The translations under genes were made by a program, and so were the position numbers. Under the pieces are notes generated by a model that was not told the origin of the DNA, made no database searches, and saw only the letters and a program-made list of their open reading frames with translations. From positions 439,755 to 503,754 of the forward strand of contig NZ_LMQC01000001.1 of the NCBI RefSeq assembly GCF_001424485.1: DNA of 64,000 nt. The letters run 5' to 3'. Origin of the DNA: Modestobacter sp. Leaf380 (GTDB taxonomy: Bacteria > Actinomycetota > Actinomycetes > Mycobacteriales > Geodermatophilaceae). This document shows positions 38,916-47,823 of this stretch, piece after piece. Within the stretch, counting starts at the first letter, position 1. Every line of letters begins with the position of its first letter.

Positions 38916-38991
38916 GGTGACGTGCTGGAACGGTCCCGTCGCAGGGCCCCGGGACGCGCGCAGCGTGTCCTGGGGGCGACGGGGTCCTCGT
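38916..38991 (-). terminator. structured 3'-end element, copy C
   Basis: Follows the sucD stop on the minus strand. The outer stem CCCGTCGC/GCGACGGG, inner imperfect stem, ACGCTGCGCGC loop and CCCT internal loop match the family. Its distal flank contains GGTGACGTGCTGGAACGG (plus-strand reading), identical to the flank of copy E at 59016. Confidence 0.75.
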
Positions 38992-39870
38992 TCAGGCCCC
39001 GAGCAGCTCGCGCATCAGGCGGGCGGCCTCGGACGGGGTCTTGCCGACCTTGACGCCCGCGGCCTCGAGGGCCTCCTGCTTGGCCTGCGCGGTGCCGGCC
39101 GAGCCGGACACGATGGCGCCGGCGTGGCCCATGGTCTTGCCCTCGGGGGCGGTGAAGCCGGCGACGTAGCCGACGACGGGCTTGGTGACGTGAGCCTTGA
39201 TGAACTCGGCCGCACGCTCCTCGGCATCGCCACCGATCTCACCGATCATCACGATGGCCTCGGTCTCCGGGTCGTCCTGGAAGGCCTGCAGCGCGTCGAT
39301 GTGCGTGGTGCCGATGACCGGGTCGCCGCCGATGCCGATGGCGGTGGAGAAGCCGATGTCCCGCAGCTCGTACATCATCTGGTAGGTCAGCGTGCCGGAC
39401 TTGGAGACCAGCCCGATCTTGCCGGCCTGGGTGATGTCGGCCGGGATGATGCCGGCGTTGGAGCGGCCGGGGCTGATCAGGCCGGGGCAGTTGGGCCCGA
39501 TGATCCGGGTGCTCTTGCCCTGGGCGTAGGCCCAGAACTCGGTCGAGTCCTTGACCGGGATGCCCTCGGTGATGACGACGCACAGGCCGATGCCGGCGTC
39601 GATGGCCTCGGTGACGGCGCCCTTGGCGAACTTCGGCGGCACGAAGACGACGGTGACGTCGGCCCCGGTCTCCTTCATGGCCTCGGCGACGGAGCCGAAG
39701 ACCGGCACGGAGGTGCCGTCGAAGTCGACGGTCTGGCCGGCCTTGGAGGGGTTCACGCCGCCGACGACCGCGGTGCCGGAGGCCAGCATGCGCTGGGTGT
39801 GCTTGCGGCCCTCCGAGCCCGTGATGCCCTGGACGATGACCTTGCTGTTCTCGGTGAGGAAGATGCTCAT
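38992..39870 (-). CDS. sucD: succinyl-CoA synthetase alpha subunit
   Basis: 292 residues. It carries the phosphorylated histidine in G-H-A-G-A-I-V (near residue 245) and the CoA-binding N-terminal Rossmann domain ([15 protein letters not shown]-x-K-A-G). With SucC it makes ATP or GTP while converting succinyl-CoA to succinate. ATG at 39868-39870, 34 bases after the sucC stop. Confidence 0.96.
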   Translation of the reverse strand: MSIFLTENSKVIVQGITGSEGRKHTQRMLASGTAVVGGVNPSKAGQTVDFDGTSVPVFGSVAEAMKETGADVTVVFVPPKFAKGAVTEAIDAGIGLCVVITEGIPVKDSTEFWAYAQGKSTRIIGPNCPGLISPGRSNAGIIPADITQAGKIGLVSKSGTLTYQMMYELRDIGFSTAIGIGGDPVIGTTHIDALQAFQDDPETEAIVMIGEIGGDAEERAAEFIKAHVTKPVVGYVAGFTAPEGKTMGHAGAIVSGSAGTAQAKQEALEAAGVKVGKTPSEAARLMRELLGA

Positions 39871-39904
39871 GTTCGAAAAGTCCTTCGGGGTCAGCAGGTC
39901 GGGA

Positions 39905-41068
39905 TCAGGCGGCGGCGAGCTCGGCGGCCCGGCGGGCGGCGCCGTCCATGGTGTCGACCACGGTGACCAGCGGGTGGGCGGCCTCGGCGAGGATCCGACG
40001 GCCCTCCTCGACGTTGTTGCCGTCGAGCCGGACGACGAGGGGCTTGGTGGCCTCGTCGCCGAGGATCTCCAGCGCGGAGACGATGCCGTTGGCCACGGCG
40101 TCGCAGGAGGTGATGCCGCCGAAGACGTTGACGAAGACGCTCTTGACCGCGGCGTCGCCGAGGATGATCCCCAGGCCGTCGGCCATGACCTGCGCGGAGG
40201 CGCCGCCGCCGATGTCGAGGAAGTTGGCCGGGCGGACCCCACCGAACTCCTCGCCGGCGTAGGCGACGACGTCCAGGGTGCTCATGACCAGGCCGGCACC
40301 GTTGCCGATGATCCCGACCTCGCCCTCGAGCTTGACGTAGTTGAGGCCCTTCTCCTTCGCGGCGGCCTCGAGCGGGTCGGCGGCCGCGGCGTCCTCGAGG
40401 GCGTCGTGCCCGGGCTGCCGGAAGGCGGCGTTCTCGTCGAGGGTGACCTTGCCGTCCAGGGCCAGGACGGTGCCGTCGGGCGCCTTGGCGAGCGGGTTGA
40501 CCTCGACCAGGGTGGCGTCCTCCTTGGAGAACACGTCCCAGAGCTTGATGGCGATCTCGATGACCTGGTCACGGACCTCGGCGGGGAAGGCCGCCGCGTC
40601 GACGATCTCCTCGGCCTTGGCGCGGTCCACGCCCACGGTGGCATCGACGGGGATGCGGGCCAGCGCCTCGGGCTTGGTCACCGCGATCTCCTCGATCTCC
40701 ATGCCGCCCTCGACGGAGGCCATGGCCAGGAAGGTGCGGTTGGAGCGGTCGAGCAGGTAGGAGAAGTAGTACTCCTCCGCGATGTCGCTGGCCTGGGCGA
40801 CCATCACCTTGCGGGTGACGTGCCCCTTGATGTCGAGGCCGAGGATGTCCGTGGCACGGGCCTTGGCCTCCTCGGGGTTGTCGGCGAGCTTGACGCCTCC
40901 GGCCTTGCCCCGGCCGCCGACCTTGACCTGGGCCTTGACGACGACCTGGCCCGCGATGTCGCGGGCGATGGCCTCGGCCTGCTCAGGGGTCTCGGCTACG
41001 CCGCCGGGGAGCACGGGGACGCCGTGCGCTGCGAACATGTCACGGGCCTGGTACTCGAAGAGATCCAC
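39905..41068 (-). CDS. sucC: succinyl-CoA synthetase beta subunit
   Basis: 387 residues. [10 protein letters not shown]-type N-terminus, the ATP-grasp domain (Q-V-V-V-K-A-Q-V[11 protein letters not shown]), E-V-N-P-L and G-G-I-T-S-C-D identify the beta chain. The GTG at 41066-41068 gives the family-standard V-D-L-F-E-Y-Q start. No clear Shine-Dalgarno is present, so a longer form starting at 41095 or leaderless translation cannot be excluded. Confidence 0.95.
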   Translation of the reverse strand: MDLFEYQARDMFAAHGVPVLPGGVAETPEQAEAIARDIAGQVVVKAQVKVGGRGKAGGVKLADNPEEAKARATDILGLDIKGHVTRKVMVAQASDIAEEYYFSYLLDRSNRTFLAMASVEGGMEIEEIAVTKPEALARIPVDATVGVDRAKAEEIVDAAAFPAEVRDQVIEIAIKLWDVFSKEDATLVEVNPLAKAPDGTVLALDGKVTLDENAAFRQPGHDALEDAAAADPLEAAAKEKGLNYVKLEGEVGIIGNGAGLVMSTLDVVAYAGEEFGGVRPANFLDIGGGASAQVMADGLGIILGDAAVKSVFVNVFGGITSCDAVANGIVSALEILGDEATKPLVVRLDGNNVEEGRRILAEAAHPLVTVVDTMDGAARRAAELAAA

Positions 41069-41164
41069 GAAGAGGGACCGTAACGCGACCGGCACGTGCC
41101 TGCCGATGACGTCGGACGCACAGTGCGCGGCATCACAGGGTCCGGGGCACCTGGTCGCAGCCGG

Positions 41165-42316
41165 TCAGCGGGGCACGAAACGCTCGGCGGGGTCCTCGTC
41201 ACCGGGCCGGACGGGGGCCGGCCGCCAGCGCCAGGCGAGCGCGGTGAGCCCCAGCGCCAGCAGGCCGACGACCAGCAGGCCGATCCCGGGGACGGTCCAG
41301 TCCAGGGCATCGGAGTGCAGCGCGTCGCGCCAGCCCGCCAGACCGGCCGCCAGCACGGCGACGGCGACGGCGAGCAACCCGCCGACAGCGCCGAGCCTGG
41401 GTCGCAGCGAGGGCGCGACGACGGCGGACAGCAGCAGCGCCCCGGCCAGCAGCAGCCCGCCGAGCAGGGCCAGGCCGGGCCGCTCGAGCAGCGCCCGGGG
41501 CCCCTCGGCCGAGACCACGGTGACCAGTCCGGTGGTGGGATCGGTGACCAGCCGGTCGGGGACGTCGGCGGCGGGCAGGGCGAGGCACAGCACGGCGCCG
41601 ACACCCAGGAGCACCGCGCTGCCGGCGAGCACCGGGCGCAGCGGGTCCAGGGTGCCGGCGTCCTCCATGACGGTGCGGCCCCACGCGGCCAGGGCCACGA
41701 CGCCGGCCAGCACGGTGAGCCCGAGGGCCACCACGCCGAGCGTCCAGCCCGCGGCGGTCTCGACCGAGGAGGTCACGACCAGGTCGCCGGCCAGCACCTC
41801 GGTCCCGGCCCGACTGGTCGAGGCGCTCCCCTGGTGGAGCTCGATGAGCAGTCGTCCGACGGCGAGGGACCCGGCGACGGCCGTGTAGGCCAGCCCGAAG
41901 CGCGGGACCCGGCCCAGTGCGAGGCCGACCCCCACGGCGACGGCCACCAGCGGGGCGACCAGCGCGACGAGCACGTCGGAGGGACCGGTGGCGAGAGACA
42001 GCTCGCGACCGCCCACCACCAGGTAGGTGGGCAGGGTCGCGGCGGCACCGACCAGTCCGGCCAGCGCGAGCGCCACCCCCGCGACCCTGGCGAGCACGGG
42101 CACGTCGCCGAGGACCAGCGTCTCCGGCGCACCGCTGTCGGCGACGGCGCGGGCCCGGGCGGCGCGCCGCTCGGCAGCGGTCCGTGGCGCGTCCGCGGGC
42201 CTCGCCCCGGACCGCCGTGCCGAGGCCGCGCCACCCGTCGTGCGTGCGCCGCGGGTGCGACCGCCGGTGCCGCTCGGGCCCCCGGTGGACCGGTCTCCTG
42301 GCTCGCGCTGTGCCAC
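41165..42316 (-). CDS. uncharacterised multi-pass membrane protein
   Basis: About 383 residues. A charged, Gly/Arg/Thr-rich N-terminal 75 residues is followed by roughly eight transmembrane helices rich in Ala, Leu and Val, and a short basic tail. I do not recognise the family. GTG at 42314-42316 is chosen because GGAGGGA lies six bases upstream. It sits upstream of sucC on the same strand, 96 bases away, and is divergent from the lipase-like gene. Confidence 0.72.
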   Translation of the reverse strand: MAQREPGDRSTGGPSGTGGRTRGARTTGGAASARRSGARPADAPRTAAERRAARARAVADSGAPETLVLGDVPVLARVAGVALALAGLVGAAATLPTYLVVGGRELSLATGPSDVLVALVAPLVAVAVGVGLALGRVPRFGLAYTAVAGSLAVGRLLIELHQGSASTSRAGTEVLAGDLVVTSSVETAAGWTLGVVALGLTVLAGVVALAAWGRTVMEDAGTLDPLRPVLAGSAVLLGVGAVLCLALPAADVPDRLVTDPTTGLVTVVSAEGPRALLERPGLALLGGLLLAGALLLSAVVAPSLRPRLGAVGGLLAVAVAVLAAGLAGWRDALHSDALDWTVPGIGLLVVGLLALGLTALAWRWRPAPVRPGDEDPAERFVPR

Positions 42317-42590
42317 GCGGGTCCCTCCTCGGTGTCGCTGTGGGTCGTCGGGTGGCCTGGGTGGCCGGCGCCGCCGCGATGCCCGTCTCCGGGGCCGACC
42401 TGCGGCGAGTCCGTGCTGGTGGGCGGGCCGTCCGGTCGTGACCGGACCGTGATCGTGTCGCACCCCGGTGTGTGACGCTCGGCACACGCGGGCATTACCG
42501 TGTCGTGAACGGGGCAGGACGAGTGGGCTCCGACACACCCGTGCGGGCGCCGGCCCACCCCGCGGGCCCACCCGGACCGAGGAGGCGCAC

Positions 42591-43532
42591 GTGACCACCC
42601 TGCACGTGGCAGCCAACACCGCCGGTCCGTCCCCAGCCTGGCACGACAGCGGGTCCGAGCCGCCGAACGGGGGCGTCGGCGGGTCCGCCGTCGCGACCGT
42701 GGCCGGCGCCGCCCGCGCCCTGCGGTCGCTGTGCACCCCCGCCACCGTCACCGGCGGGCTGACCGAGCTGGCCTGGGTCGGCGCGCACGCCCTGCTGTGG
42801 CCCCTGGGCACCCGGACGCAGCAGCGCGAACCCGACGCCGCGGTGCGCCCGGAGTGGCAGCCACCCGCCGTCCGGGCCTTCTTCGCCGAGGACCCGCTGG
42901 CCGCCCGGGTGCCCGTCGTCCTGGTGCACGGCATGGTCGACAACCGCTCGGTCTTCACCGTCATGCGGCGTGGCCTGCGTCGCCGCGGCTTCTCCTGCGT
43001 CGGCACCTGGGACTACAGCCCGCTGGTGCAGGACGTGCGCGAGGCCGCCGACCAGCTCGGCGCGCACCTCGAGCAGGTGTGCCGGGAGACCGGCCACGAC
43101 CGGGTCAACGTCGTCGGGCACAGCCTGGGCGGCCTGGTCGCCCGGTACCTGGTGCAGCGGCTGGACGACAGCCGGGTCCGGTCCCTGGTCACGCTCGGGT
43201 CCCCGCACAGCGGGTCGCTGTGGGCACACGCGCTGCCCATCCCGCTGGCCAGGCAGCTGCGGCCCGGGTCAGCCCTGGTCCAGGAGCTCCAGCTGCCCGC
43301 GCCCGGCCGGCACACGCCGATCACCGCGGTGTACAGCGACCTGGACCAGCTGGTCGTGCCCTCGTCCTCGGGGCGGGTCGACCACCCCGACCTGCGCGCC
43401 CGCAACGTGCTCGTCCGCGGCGTGGGGCACATGTCGCTGCCCATCCACCGGGGCGTGGTGGAGGAGGTGGCGGCGACGTTCGCCGGTCACCGGTCGGTCG
43501 ACCGTGAGCCGTCCGACACCGCGGTCGCCTGA
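42591..43532 (+). CDS. alpha/beta hydrolase, lipase class 2/EstA-like
   Basis: A 313-residue hydrolase. V-V-L-V-H-G-M-V-D-N (oxyanion region), nucleophile elbow G-H-S-L-G-G, a catalytic aspartate in Y-S-D-L-D-Q and a histidine in G-V-G-H-M-S-L-P-I-H are in order, resembling bacterial triacylglycerol lipases and PGAP1-like proteins. No convincing signal peptide; a moderately hydrophobic stretch near residues 35-75 may associate with membrane. GTG start preceded by GAGGAGG at six bases. The 274 bases upstream show no gene. Confidence 0.87.
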   Translation: MTTLHVAANTAGPSPAWHDSGSEPPNGGVGGSAVATVAGAARALRSLCTPATVTGGLTELAWVGAHALLWPLGTRTQQREPDAAVRPEWQPPAVRAFFAEDPLAARVPVVLVHGMVDNRSVFTVMRRGLRRRGFSCVGTWDYSPLVQDVREAADQLGAHLEQVCRETGHDRVNVVGHSLGGLVARYLVQRLDDSRVRSLVTLGSPHSGSLWAHALPIPLARQLRPGSALVQELQLPAPGRHTPITAVYSDLDQLVVPSSSGRVDHPDLRARNVLVRGVGHMSLPIHRGVVEEVAATFAGHRSVDREPSDTAVA

Positions 43533-43600
43533 CACCGCGGTCGCCCGCCCGCCGCACGACCCCGCAGGTCAGCCCGGGTTGCGCCCCGGCCCGCCGACCG

Positions 43601-43688
43601 GGTCACCGAGCGTGACCTGAGGTCGACTCGGCGACACGCCGCGCGCCTCCGGGACCTCGGCACTCACCGGTGGTCACAATGCGATCAC
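43601..43688. promoter_or_regulatory. candidate regulator sites upstream of M23 peptidase
   Basis: Two patterns stand out in the 294-base gap. One is a perfect inverted repeat GGTCAC-N5-GTGACC (43601-43617). The other is a direct repeat GTCAC-N6-ATCAC (43673-43688, 11-base period) resembling the layout of MtrA boxes that control cell-wall hydrolase genes in actinobacteria. No binding evidence; assignment is tentative. Confidence 0.35.
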
Positions 43689-43826
43689 GCCGTCGGCAAC
43701 CCCTGCCGGCGCACGTCGGACCCCTGACGTACCAACTGACACGACGTCGAACGCCCCGCACCCCGCCCGCCACGGTGGGGTGCACCCGCTCCCCCGGTGC
43801 GGACGACGTCTGGAGAAGGTGCCCGT

Positions 43827-44822
43827 TTGTCGCGCCAACGTGAGCTGGTGGGCCGCACCCGGCCCGGCCGCCCGGTCCGGGACCGGACCGCGGTCGAACC
43901 CCTGGTCGGCGACCCCGCCGGAGGACCCGTCGGGCTGCTCGACCGCCCGCTGACCGACCCCGGCACGCCGCGCGTCCCGCGCCCCCGGGGCGCCGACCCG
44001 ACCGACACCGGCGCCCGCACCACCGGCCGCGATACCGCCCGCGACACCGACACCGACCTGCCGATCGTCCGGGTCCTGCAGGCCACCCCGGCCGGGGACG
44101 GCCGACGCGACACCGGGCCCGCCGGCACCGCCGCCGGGGCGAGCGGCCCGGCCCGCCGCCGTTCCCTCCCCCGCCCGCCCGGACGCCGCGCCCCGCTGCT
44201 GCTGGTGGCCCTCGTGGTCGGTGCCGTCATCGCCGCGCTCCCCGGGGGGATCGGCTCGCGCGCCGCCGCCCCGGCGCCCGTCGCCGCGGCCGGCGACTAC
44301 GGCCTCAGCGCCGAGGACGCCAACTTCGCCGGCGGCATGGACGACGTCTCGGCGCGCCGGGAGATCACCGCCGCCGAGGCCGCAGCCCGCCTCGACGCCC
44401 TGGCCGCCTCCCGCGCCGAGCGCGAACCGGACTTCGTGCTGCCCACCGAGGGCCGGATGAGCACCTGCTTCTGCATGCGCTGGGGCACCATGCACTGGGG
44501 CGTGGACCTGGCCGCCCCGCTGGGCACCCCGATCCTCGCCGCGGCCGACGGGGTCGTCCTGCGCTCGGGCCCGGCCAGCGGCTACGGCAACGCCATCTAC
44601 ATCCAGGACGCCGACGGCAACGTCGAGATCTACGGCCACATGCGCTACCTCTACGTCGAGGCCGGGGACGTCGTCTCCGCCGGTGACCTGATCGCCAAGG
44701 TCGGCAGCGAGGGCCAGTCCACCGGGCCGCACCTGCACTTCGAGATCCACCTGGGCTCCATGACGGGCCGTCCCACGGACCCGCAGGAGTGGCTGGCGGA
44801 GCGGGGCATCGAGATCGGCTGA
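43827..44822 (+). CDS. M23 family (LytM) metallopeptidase, membrane anchored
   Basis: A 331-residue cell-wall endopeptidase. Residues 1-115 are Arg/Pro/Asp-rich and probably cytoplasmic and disordered, one transmembrane helix spans about 120-140, and the LytM domain occupies the last 140 residues. Zinc ligands are visible as H-W-G-V-D (H-x-x-x-D) and H-L-H (in G-P-H-L-H-F-E). An unusual C-F-C pair precedes the domain (S-T-C-F-C-M-R-W-G). The TTG at 43827 is chosen because GAGAAGG lies seven bases upstream. Confidence 0.9.
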   Translation: MSRQRELVGRTRPGRPVRDRTAVEPLVGDPAGGPVGLLDRPLTDPGTPRVPRPRGADPTDTGARTTGRDTARDTDTDLPIVRVLQATPAGDGRRDTGPAGTAAGASGPARRRSLPRPPGRRAPLLLVALVVGAVIAALPGGIGSRAAAPAPVAAAGDYGLSAEDANFAGGMDDVSARREITAAEAAARLDALAASRAEREPDFVLPTEGRMSTCFCMRWGTMHWGVDLAAPLGTPILAAADGVVLRSGPASGYGNAIYIQDADGNVEIYGHMRYLYVEAGDVVSAGDLIAKVGSEGQSTGPHLHFEIHLGSMTGRPTDPQEWLAERGIEIG

Positions 44823-44827
44823 ACCCC

Positions 44828-44888
44828 AGCCACAGACGCCACCGGGCGGTCACCCCTCGTGGGTGACCGCCCGGTGGCGTCCGTGGCT
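44828..44888. terminator. bidirectional terminator between M23 peptidase and pcrA
   Basis: A 28-base arm with a single mismatch (AGCCACAGACGCCACCGGGC... paired to its complement) and a five-base loop, starting six bases after the peptidase stop and ending 24 bases from the opposing pcrA stop. Confidence 0.9.
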
Positions 44889-44911
44889 CCAGGGTGCCGG
44901 AGCCCGACGCC

Positions 44912-47203
44912 CTACAGCTTGACGAGGGGTGCGTACCGGAGCACCAGGCGCTTGGTGCCACTGGATCCGAAGTCCACGGTGGCCTGGGCCTTGTCGGCCG
45001 CACCGGTCACCTCGACGACGGTGCCCAGCCCGAACGCGTCGTGGCTGACCCGGTCGCCGACGTCGACGCTGATCACCTTGCGGTTGCCCAGCCCACCGCG
45101 CAGGCCGCCGGTGGACAGCCCCGTCGAGGCCACCCGCTGCTGCGCGGAGCCGTACTGCGCGCTGGGCTTGGGGTCGATGCCGGTCCAGTGCACGGTGTCC
45201 TCGGGCAGCTCGTCGAGGAACCGGGACGGCGGGTTGTACGCCGGCTGCCCCCAGCTGGTGCGCACCGTGGCACGGGACAGGAACAGCCGCTCGCGGGCAC
45301 GGGTGATGCCGACGTAGGCCAGCCGGCGCTCCTCCTCGAGCTCCTTGGGGTCGCCCAGCGCACGCAGGTGCGGGAAGACGCCGTCCTCCCAGGCGGTCAC
45401 GAAGACCACCGGGAACTCCAGGCCCTTGGCGGTGTGCAGGGTCATCATCGTGACCACCCCGGCGTCGTCGCCGGTGACCGGGATCTGGTCGGCGTCTGCG
45501 ACCAGGGAGACCTGCTCGAGGAAGTCGGTGACCGTGCCCTCGGGGTTCACCACCTCGAACTCGGCGGCGACGCTGACCAGCTCGTGCAGGTTGTCCACCC
45601 GGCCCTCGTCCTGCGGGTCGGTGGAGGACTCCAGCTCCGAGAGCAGGCCGCTGCGCTCCAGGATCGACTCCAACAGTGCGCTGGGGCCCGAGCCGGTGGC
45701 GAGCAGGTGCTCGAACTCCTCCAGCAGCGACACGAACTCCTGGATCGCCTTCAGCGACCGGGTGGCCAGACCGGGGGCGTCCGCGGCCCGCCGCAGCGCG
45801 GTGGCGAAGGCGATCCGCTCCCGGTCGGCGAGCTGCTCCACCGCGGCCTCGGCGCGGTCGCCGATGCCGCGCTTGGGGGTGTTGAGCACCCGGCGCAGGC
45901 TGACCACGTCGGTGGGGTTGCTGACGACCTTCAGGTAGGCCAGGGCGTCCCGGACCTCCTTGCGCTCGTAGAAGCGCACCCCGCCCACGACCTTGTAGGG
46001 CATGCCGACCCGGATGAACACCTCCTCGAACACGCGGGAGGCGTTGTTGGTCCGGTAGAAGACCGCGATGTCGCGCGGCTTGGCCTTGCCCTCGTCGACC
46101 AGGGCGTCGATCTGCTCGGCGACCCAGGCGGCCTCGTCGTGCTCGTTCTCCCCGACGTAGCCCTCGATGAGCTCGCCGTCCCCGGCGTCGGACCACAGGT
46201 TCTTGGGCCGCCGCGCGGTGTTGCGGGAGATGACCTGGTTGGCGGCCTTGAGGATGCGCTGGGTCGAGCGGTAGTTCTGCTCCAGCACGATCGTGGTGGC
46301 GTCGGGGTAGTCGCGCTCGAACTCGTCGATGTTGCGGATCGTCGCGCCCCGGAAGGCGTAGATCGACTGGTCGGCGTCACCGACGACGCACAGCTCCGCG
46401 GGGGGCACCGGGCTGTCGCCGTAGCCGACGATCTCCCGGACCAGCGCGTACTGGGCGTGGTTGGTGTCCTGGTACTCGTCGACCAGCACGTGCCGGAAGC
46501 GGCGGCGGTAGTGCTCGGCGACGTCGGGGAAGGCCCGGAAGAGGTTGACCGTGGTCATGATCAGGTCGTCGAAGTCCATCGCGTGGGCCTCGCGCAGCCG
46601 CCGCTGGTAGAGCTTGTAGACGTCGGCCAGGACCTTCTCCGGCGGGGTGACCGGGGCGAAGGACTCCTCGTCGACCAGCTCGTTCTTCAGGTTCGAGATC
46701 TGCGCGGCCAGGCTGCGGCCGGGGTAGCGCTTGGCGTCGAGCTCCAGGTCCCGGGCCACCATCGTCATCAGCCGGACCGAGTCGCCCTGGTCGTAGATGG
46801 TGAAGCTGGTCTTCATCTGCAGCTTGGCGGCCTCGGCCCGCAGGATGCGTACGCACATCGAGTGGAACGTCGACACCCACATCGCCCGGGCGCGGGGCCC
46901 GACGAGCTGGGCGACGCGCTCCTTCATCTCACCGGCGGCCTTGTTGGTGAAGGTGATCGCCATGATCTCCCCGGGCGTGGCCCCGCGGGCGCCCAGCAGG
47001 TAGGCGATCCGGTGGGTCAGCACCCGGGTCTTGCCCGAGCCGGCGCCGGCCACGATGAGCAGCGGCGAGCCCTCGTGGACGGTCGCCTCGCGCTGGGGGC
47101 CGTTGAGCCCGGCGAGCATCCGCTCCAGCTCCCGGCCCACCTGCCCGCGGGGCTGACGGGGCAGGGCGGCGGTCCCGGGCAGGGAGGTCTGGGGGCTGCT
47201 CAT
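44912..47203 (-). CDS. pcrA: ATP-dependent DNA helicase PcrA/UvrD
   Basis: A 763-residue superfamily 1A 3'-5' DNA helicase for repair and replication restart. Motifs: L-N-G-P-Q-R-E-A (Q motif), A-G-A-G-S-G-K-T-R-V-L (I), I-T-F-T-N-K-A-A-G-E-M (Ia), V-D-E-Y-Q-D-T-N (II), G-D-A-D-Q-S-I-Y-A-F-R-G (III), E-Q-N-Y-R-S-T (IV), T-A-K-G-L-E-F (V) and E-E-E-R-R-L-A-Y-V-G-I-T-R-A (VI). The C-terminal 60 residues form the Tudor-like domain (V-G-D-R-V-S-H-D-A-F-G-x-G-x-V) that contacts RNA polymerase in homologues. Confidence 0.96.
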   Translation of the reverse strand: MSSPQTSLPGTAALPRQPRGQVGRELERMLAGLNGPQREATVHEGSPLLIVAGAGSGKTRVLTHRIAYLLGARGATPGEIMAITFTNKAAGEMKERVAQLVGPRARAMWVSTFHSMCVRILRAEAAKLQMKTSFTIYDQGDSVRLMTMVARDLELDAKRYPGRSLAAQISNLKNELVDEESFAPVTPPEKVLADVYKLYQRRLREAHAMDFDDLIMTTVNLFRAFPDVAEHYRRRFRHVLVDEYQDTNHAQYALVREIVGYGDSPVPPAELCVVGDADQSIYAFRGATIRNIDEFERDYPDATTIVLEQNYRSTQRILKAANQVISRNTARRPKNLWSDAGDGELIEGYVGENEHDEAAWVAEQIDALVDEGKAKPRDIAVFYRTNNASRVFEEVFIRVGMPYKVVGGVRFYERKEVRDALAYLKVVSNPTDVVSLRRVLNTPKRGIGDRAEAAVEQLADRERIAFATALRRAADAPGLATRSLKAIQEFVSLLEEFEHLLATGSGPSALLESILERSGLLSELESSTDPQDEGRVDNLHELVSVAAEFEVVNPEGTVTDFLEQVSLVADADQIPVTGDDAGVVTMMTLHTAKGLEFPVVFVTAWEDGVFPHLRALGDPKELEEERRLAYVGITRARERLFLSRATVRTSWGQPAYNPPSRFLDELPEDTVHWTGIDPKPSAQYGSAQQRVASTGLSTGGLRGGLGNRKVISVDVGDRVSHDAFGLGTVVEVTGAADKAQATVDFGSSGTKRLVLRYAPLVKL

Positions 47204-47282
47204 GTCCCTCCCATCGTAGGCCGGACCTCCGACACCGACCGGGCGCTGTGGACGGGTCTGGCCCTCCTCCCGGGGCCTGTGT

Positions 47283-47288
47283 CAGACT
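47283..47288 (+). promoter_or_regulatory. -10-like hexamer for leader ORF
   Basis: CAGACT lies six bases before the GTG of the short leader ORF, the same spacing as at other probable leaderless starts in this window (5870, 24905, 57001, 61408). No convincing -35 box is visible. Confidence 0.4.
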
Positions 47289-47294
47289 CCACAC

Positions 47295-47357
47295 GTGCTC
47301 AGCCAGCGAGAGTTCGCCTACGGCCACCGGGATCCGGTCGCCGTCTCGCCGAGCTAG
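47295..47357 (+). CDS. putative 20-residue leader peptide upstream of chorismate mutase
   Basis: GTG at 47295 opens a 20-codon frame (M-L-S-Q-R-E-F-A-Y-G-H-R-...) ending with TAG at 47357. It has no Shine-Dalgarno but sits at the expected transcription start for a leaderless message. A terminator-like hairpin begins 12 bases after its stop and the chorismate mutase gene follows. It includes one Phe and one Tyr codon, end products of the chorismate mutase branch. The arrangement suggests attenuation, though the codon bias is weak. Confidence 0.4.
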   Translation: MLSQREFAYGHRDPVAVSPS

Positions 47358-47369
47358 CCGCTCACCGAC

Positions 47370-47400
47370 ACAGCCCCGGGCCCGATGCGCCCGGGGCTGT
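47370..47400 (+). terminator. attenuator-like hairpin before chorismate mutase
   Basis: ACAGCCCCGGGC and its perfect complement (12-bp stem, seven-base loop), followed by TCTGTGTC; outer bases GACACAG and CTGTGTC could extend pairing. It lies between the leader ORF and the gene, 45 bases before the start codon. It could instead terminate readthrough from upstream. Confidence 0.65.
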
Positions 47401-47444
47401 TCTGTGTCCGGGGCGCATGGGCCTCCCCCACCTGGAGGACCGAC

Positions 47445-47780
47445 ATGAGCACCACCGTGGAGAACACCGTGCCGAGCACCCCGTCCAGCGCCCCCGAGGG
47501 CAGCACCGGCAGCACCGGCCCCGAGCCCACCGCCCCGGCCGAACGGATCGCCGAGCTGCGGGCCGAGATCGACGCCTGCGACGCCGCGATCATCGCCGCC
47601 GTGCAGCGCCGGCTGGAGGTGTCCCGCGAGATCGGGCAGCTGCGCCGGGCCGCCGGCGGGACCCGCCTGTCGCTGGCCCGTGAGCAGGCCGTGCTGGCCA
47701 CCTTCTCCGCCGCGCTCGGGCCGGCCGACGGGACGACGCTGGGCATGATGCTGCTGCGCCGCGGGCGCGGCGCCCTCTGA
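47445..47780 (+). CDS. chorismate mutase (AroQ class)
   Basis: A 111-residue AroQ-fold chorismate mutase, which converts chorismate to prephenate for Phe and Tyr synthesis. A disordered 35-residue N-terminus is followed by the helical domain R-I-A-E-L-R-A-E-I-D-A-C-D-A-A-I-I-A-A-V-Q-R-R-L-E-V-S-R-E-I-G, with the active-site arginines and R-L-S-L-A-R-E-Q-A-V. It resembles the small actinobacterial enzymes that need DAHP synthase for full activity. ATG at 47445 has GGAGGA six bases upstream. Confidence 0.88.
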   Translation: MSTTVENTVPSTPSSAPEGSTGSTGPEPTAPAERIAELRAEIDACDAAIIAAVQRRLEVSREIGQLRRAAGGTRLSLAREQAVLATFSAALGPADGTTLGMMLLRRGRGAL

Positions 47781-47823
47781 GCCCGCGGGGAACACCCCGG
47801 CCCGTGGCGGGCTTCCACGGTCT

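Noticed and set aside
43533-43826. c-di-AMP (ydaO) riboswitch upstream of the M23 peptidase
   Set aside because: The location is typical, but the conserved GGGTGAAT and CAGCTAACC segments of that riboswitch are absent.
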